Source: Thalassospira xiamenensis M-5 = DSM 17429
GTDB lineage: Bacteria > Pseudomonadota > Alphaproteobacteria > Rhodospirillales > Thalassospiraceae
Reading direction: 5' to 3'
NCBI RefSeq assembly: GCF_000300235.2
Contig: NZ_CP004388.1
Coordinates: 3,232,001 to 3,296,000, forward strand
DNA length: 64,000 nt
The notes under the pieces are model-generated. The model saw nothing but the letters and a program-made list of their open reading frames with translations. It was not told where the DNA came from and did not search any database. The position numbers were made by a program, and so were the translations under genes. This document shows, piece after piece, positions 61,672 to 64,000 of this stretch (position 1 is the first letter of the stretch; every line of letters begins with the position of its first letter).

Positions 61672-61705
61672 GCACCCCCGCGTTGATCACGGGGGTGCCC
61701 TTTTT
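61672..61705 (+). terminator. Terminator of the EamA gene
   Basis: GCACCCCCG (61672-61680) pairs perfectly with CGGGGGTGC (61690-61698) and is followed by CCTTTTT. Confidence 0.9.
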
Positions 61706-61711
61706 GATTGG

Positions 61712-62410
61712 CTATTTTTCCGATGCAGCTTTGACAAAGCCCGTGATCAGCGGATGATTTTCACCGCGCAGGGCGGATCGTTCCGGCTGAAATGCCGTGC
61801 CGATAAAGAAACGATGATTGTGCAACTCCACCGCACGTGGATCGCCATCTGCATCCCATGCCCCAATCTGCAACGCCTGCCCTGCCAGCAGCCCCGCATA
61901 ATCACGATTAAACCCATAACTGCACCGATAGGTTTCAATCAGATGATCCGATCCGCAATAATCACGCATCAGGCTCCCCGCGGCCAAATCAATCGCGCCA
62001 TCCTGATCAATCAATGCACAGGTTAGCGGCGCGATCAGCGGCAATTCCGCATCCGGATCAATTTCGGCATTCGCGGCATTGGAAAGCCCCAGAACATTAC
62101 GCGCATATTCCAGAACCGCATGCTGATAGCCACCGCACGTGCCCAGAAAGGCAATATCGTTTTCACGCGCAAAACGGATGGCGGCAAGGGCACCTTCAAG
62201 ACTTTCATACGGACTGGCCGGAACACACCACATCCCGTCATAGCCAGACAGTATCTGCCCCGCACCACCATCAAAACACGGCGTTGCGATCCATTCATAT
62301 TCAACGGGAATACCGATTTCGGCAGCCGCGATTCCAATAGCCTTGGGGATAGCCTGATGGGCAGTAACGGCGGGATTATAATCCCCGACAAGGGCGATAC
62401 GGATGGTCAT
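61712..62410 (-). CDS. CTP synthase C-terminal-like class I amidotransferase without catalytic His
   Basis: A 232-residue stand-alone relative of the glutaminase part of CTP synthase. It starts MTIRIALVGDYNPAVTAHQAIPKAIG, has DGMWCVPASPYESLEGALAAIRFARENDIAFLGTCGGYQHAVLE with the nucleophile-position Cys92, and ends TAFQPERSALRGENHPLITGFVKAA. In CTP synthase the matching end is QFHPE; here it is FQPE, so Gln208 replaces the catalytic His. It belongs to the family annotated as CTP synthase C-terminal region-related (seleno)protein. Without His, glutamine hydrolysis is doubtful. It may act on another substrate or only bind one. Confidence 0.82.
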   Translation of the reverse strand: MTIRIALVGDYNPAVTAHQAIPKAIGIAAAEIGIPVEYEWIATPCFDGGAGQILSGYDGMWCVPASPYESLEGALAAIRFARENDIAFLGTCGGYQHAVLEYARNVLGLSNAANAEIDPDAELPLIAPLTCALIDQDGAIDLAAGSLMRDYCGSDHLIETYRCSYGFNRDYAGLLAGQALQIGAWDADGDPRAVELHNHRFFIGTAFQPERSALRGENHPLITGFVKAASEK

Positions 62411-62530
62411 TTCAGTTCCTCGTTTCAGGTGACATTACGAGGGGAGTAGCCCAAACCGCCAAAGAAAAACGGCCCGTGAAATCACGAGCCGGGTTTCGAG
62501 CGTCAGATAGCGCTGCCTTTGACAAGCTTA

Positions 62531-63208
62531 CTACAAGTTTCCAGCGCGCGCCATATCTTCAAGTGCGATTTTTACCGCCTGTGCACGGTTGGACACATGC
62601 AGTTTGCGGTAAATGTTTTTCAGGTGATATTTCACCGTAATTTCGCGCAGATCAAGATGCCGCGCGATATCCTTGTTCGGCCGCCCTTCGGCCAAAAGCG
62701 CAAGAACTTCACGCTCCCGCGGTGTCAACCGGCTGAAATCGCCTTCGTTGCCAAATCCGCCAGCCATGCGCGGTTCGCCGTCACTACCGCCGCCAAATCC
62801 ATCCCCCATGTCATTAAGGATCGAGGATGGCAGATATTTTTCGCCCGCCAGAACCAACTGGATCGCATTGGCAAGTGCCTGCCCGCGCAGTGTTTTGGGG
62901 ATAAAGCCGTGTGCGCCATTTTCGATGGCATGACGTACATCTTCGCTGCGATAGGCACCGGAAAGCAAAACGACCGAGGTTGTTTTGGATGCCTTTTCAA
63001 GCGTGCGTTTAAGTCCCTCAAGCCCGTTCATGCCGGGCATGCGCAAATCCAGAAGCACCAGATCGAAATCATTCTGAGCTTCGATATGCTCCAGCGCCGG
63101 GTCAAGCGCCCCGGCTTCGACCACTTCACAACCTTCGAAATATTGCTGGAATAGCAGTGATAATGCTTCACGAACCAGATCGTGATCGTCTGCCAACAGG
63201 ATACGCAA
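62531..63208 (-). CDS. NarL/LuxR-type response regulator (TTG start)
   Basis: A 225-residue two-component regulator. The receiver domain has acidic residues Asp7 and Asp8, phospho-acceptor Asp54 (LVLLDLRMPGMNGLEG), Ser83 and Lys105 (FIPKT). A glycine-rich linker (130-155) leads to the LuxR helix-turn-helix LTPREREVLALLAEGRPNKDIARHLDLREITVKYHLKNIYRKLHVSNRAQAV. The start is TTG at 63208 with AAAGGC upstream, because the receiver begins at once (MRILLADDHDLV) and no ATG is near. No histidine kinase gene is adjacent, so the partner is unknown. Confidence 0.9.
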   Translation of the reverse strand: MRILLADDHDLVREALSLLFQQYFEGCEVVEAGALDPALEHIEAQNDFDLVLLDLRMPGMNGLEGLKRTLEKASKTTSVVLLSGAYRSEDVRHAIENGAHGFIPKTLRGQALANAIQLVLAGEKYLPSSILNDMGDGFGGGSDGEPRMAGGFGNEGDFSRLTPREREVLALLAEGRPNKDIARHLDLREITVKYHLKNIYRKLHVSNRAQAVKIALEDMARAGNL

Positions 63209-63366
63209 AGCCTTTACCCTTCTTTACCTGACCCACAACCATGCCCGAACATTAACAAGCAAAACAACGCGTGGCTGCAACCAGAAATCTTTCTTGATCC
63301 GGGAACAGAATACGAAACCGGCTAATGGTTTGCAAATCCGAACTTTTTCTTATTTCGGGGAAACAA

Positions 63367-63687
63367 CTATTCCTCGAGCACTTCGGCACGTGCGATTGGG
63401 CGTAACGCTTCGAGTTTACGGTTAAGTTCGCTAACCGTCATATCGATATTGTGCCGTCCGAAATCGGCCAGAATCACCGAAATCACCCCGTTCTCCTGAG
63501 GATTTGCAATAACATCGCCGATGACTTTTGCAGCATAGGCCTGACTTTCGGCCTCGGTCATACCCATTTTATCGCCGGCCCAAACGGCAAGCTTTTTATA
63601 AAGGTGGGCCTCGATGCGGAAATTCTGTTCAAGATCAAAGCTGTATTTTGCCTCGAAACCGCGTTCGCGTTCGGTCAAATTCGTCAT
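63367..63687 (-). CDS. DUF1476 protein (ATPase inhibitor zeta-subunit family)
   Basis: A 106-residue soluble helical protein of the DUF1476 family, limited mostly to alphaproteobacteria. It starts MTNLTERERGFEAKYSFDLEQNFRIEAHLYKKLAVWAGDKMGM, the conserved family opening. In Paracoccus the member is the zeta subunit that inhibits F1-ATPase, its N-terminal part being the inhibitor. Whether this one inhibits cannot be told. The ATG at 63687 follows GATGGAGGAGTGCGC, a strong ribosome site. It stands alone. Confidence 0.93.
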   Translation of the reverse strand: MTNLTERERGFEAKYSFDLEQNFRIEAHLYKKLAVWAGDKMGMTEAESQAYAAKVIGDVIANPQENGVISVILADFGRHNIDMTVSELNRKLEALRPIARAEVLEE

Positions 63688-63832
63688 GTGCGCACTCCTC
63701 CATCTGATTTGTTTTTTGGCGGGACGTTTCCCCGTTGTCCTTTATTTATGGACTGTACCACGTCATGTCACCGTGGTGCTGTGATACTTTTGAATTTGAC
63801 AAATGCCGGTCCATGTCGCTTTGATCTGGGTC

Positions 63833-64000
63833 ATGTGTACATTTATCATTCTGCGCCGCCCCGACCATGAATGGCCGGTGATTATCGGCGCCAATCGCGA
63901 CGAAATGAACAACCGCCCGTGGAAGACCCCTGCCCGCCATTGGGAGGATCGCCCGGATGTTATCGCCGGACTGGATGAAACCGGCGGCGGAACATGGCTT
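63833..64000 (+). CDS. TANGO2/NRDE family protein, 3' end cut by window
   Basis: The first 56 codons of an NRDE-motif protein: MCTFIILRRPDHEWPVIIGANRDEMNNRPWKTPARHW. Cys2 is the probable N-terminal nucleophile after Met removal, and ANRDE is the family motif. Relatives include mitochondrial/haem-trafficking TANGO2. The rest lies beyond the window end. It diverges from the DUF1476 gene. Confidence 0.88.
   Translation, partial: MCTFIILRRPDHEWPVIIGANRDEMNNRPWKTPARHWEDRPDVIAGLDETGGGTWL

Overview
The window reads as a chromosomal segment of a marine-type alphaproteobacterium of the Rhodospirillales, most like Thalassospira. This is inferred from the gene set (ispG, a RodZ-like protein, ptsP, lysC beside ubiG, DUF1178 and DUF1476 proteins, a ComF/GrxC pair), from moderate GC content, and from occasional GTG and TTG starts. 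No rRNA, tRNA, CRISPR array or prophage was seen. The only mobile element found is one IS1182-family insertion.

Layout. 1-8.7 kb is housekeeping: ispG (cut by the window start), rodZ-like, ptsP, a nitronate monooxygenase-like gene, lysC, then divergent ubiG and a DUF1178 gene. 8.8-16.9 kb is accessory: a methyltransferase, two alkaline phosphatases (Tat-exported PhoX type and Sec-exported PhoA type), a three-gene FtsX-type ABC system with a histidine-rich loop (probably metal related), a YHS protein, and a VOC protein behind a MerR/SoxR-type promoter. 17-22.2 kb alternates old and acquired parts: a nitrilase-family amidase, a GntR/dioxygenase/SAF-oxidoreductase cassette, then grxC and comF. 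The housekeeping genes lysC, ubiG, DUF1178, amidase, grxC and comF look like one ancestral block broken by two insertions.

22.2-33.2 kb holds a LysR/GST/flavin-iron-sulfur fusion locus, a methyltransferase, sfsA, map, radC, a LysR/NmrA/DUF1857 locus and a MipA/OmpV outer-membrane protein. 33.3-37.1 kb is a tandem array of three paralogous membrane-anchored AraC regulators. 37.6-43.2 kb is a complete oligopeptide ABC operon (oppABCDF) with a strong hairpin after oppA. 43.2-49.6 kb is a FecI/FecR/TonB-receptor signalling operon followed by an HtrA-like protease gene. 49.7-52.5 kb carries an ada/2OG-oxygenase alkylation-repair operon and an SDR gene. 52.5-56.6 kb has a GAF/HD-GYP protein and a metallo-hydrolase with a divergent LysR gene.

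56.8-64 kb has purB, whose terminator was split by the IS1182 element with a 28-bp palindromic target duplication. A GcvA-like LysR gene, an EamA transporter, a CTP-synthase-like amidotransferase lacking its catalytic histidine, a NarL-type response regulator, a DUF1476 protein and the start of a TANGO2/NRDE gene follow.

Functions and start choices come from reading translations and motifs by eye. No database search was run.
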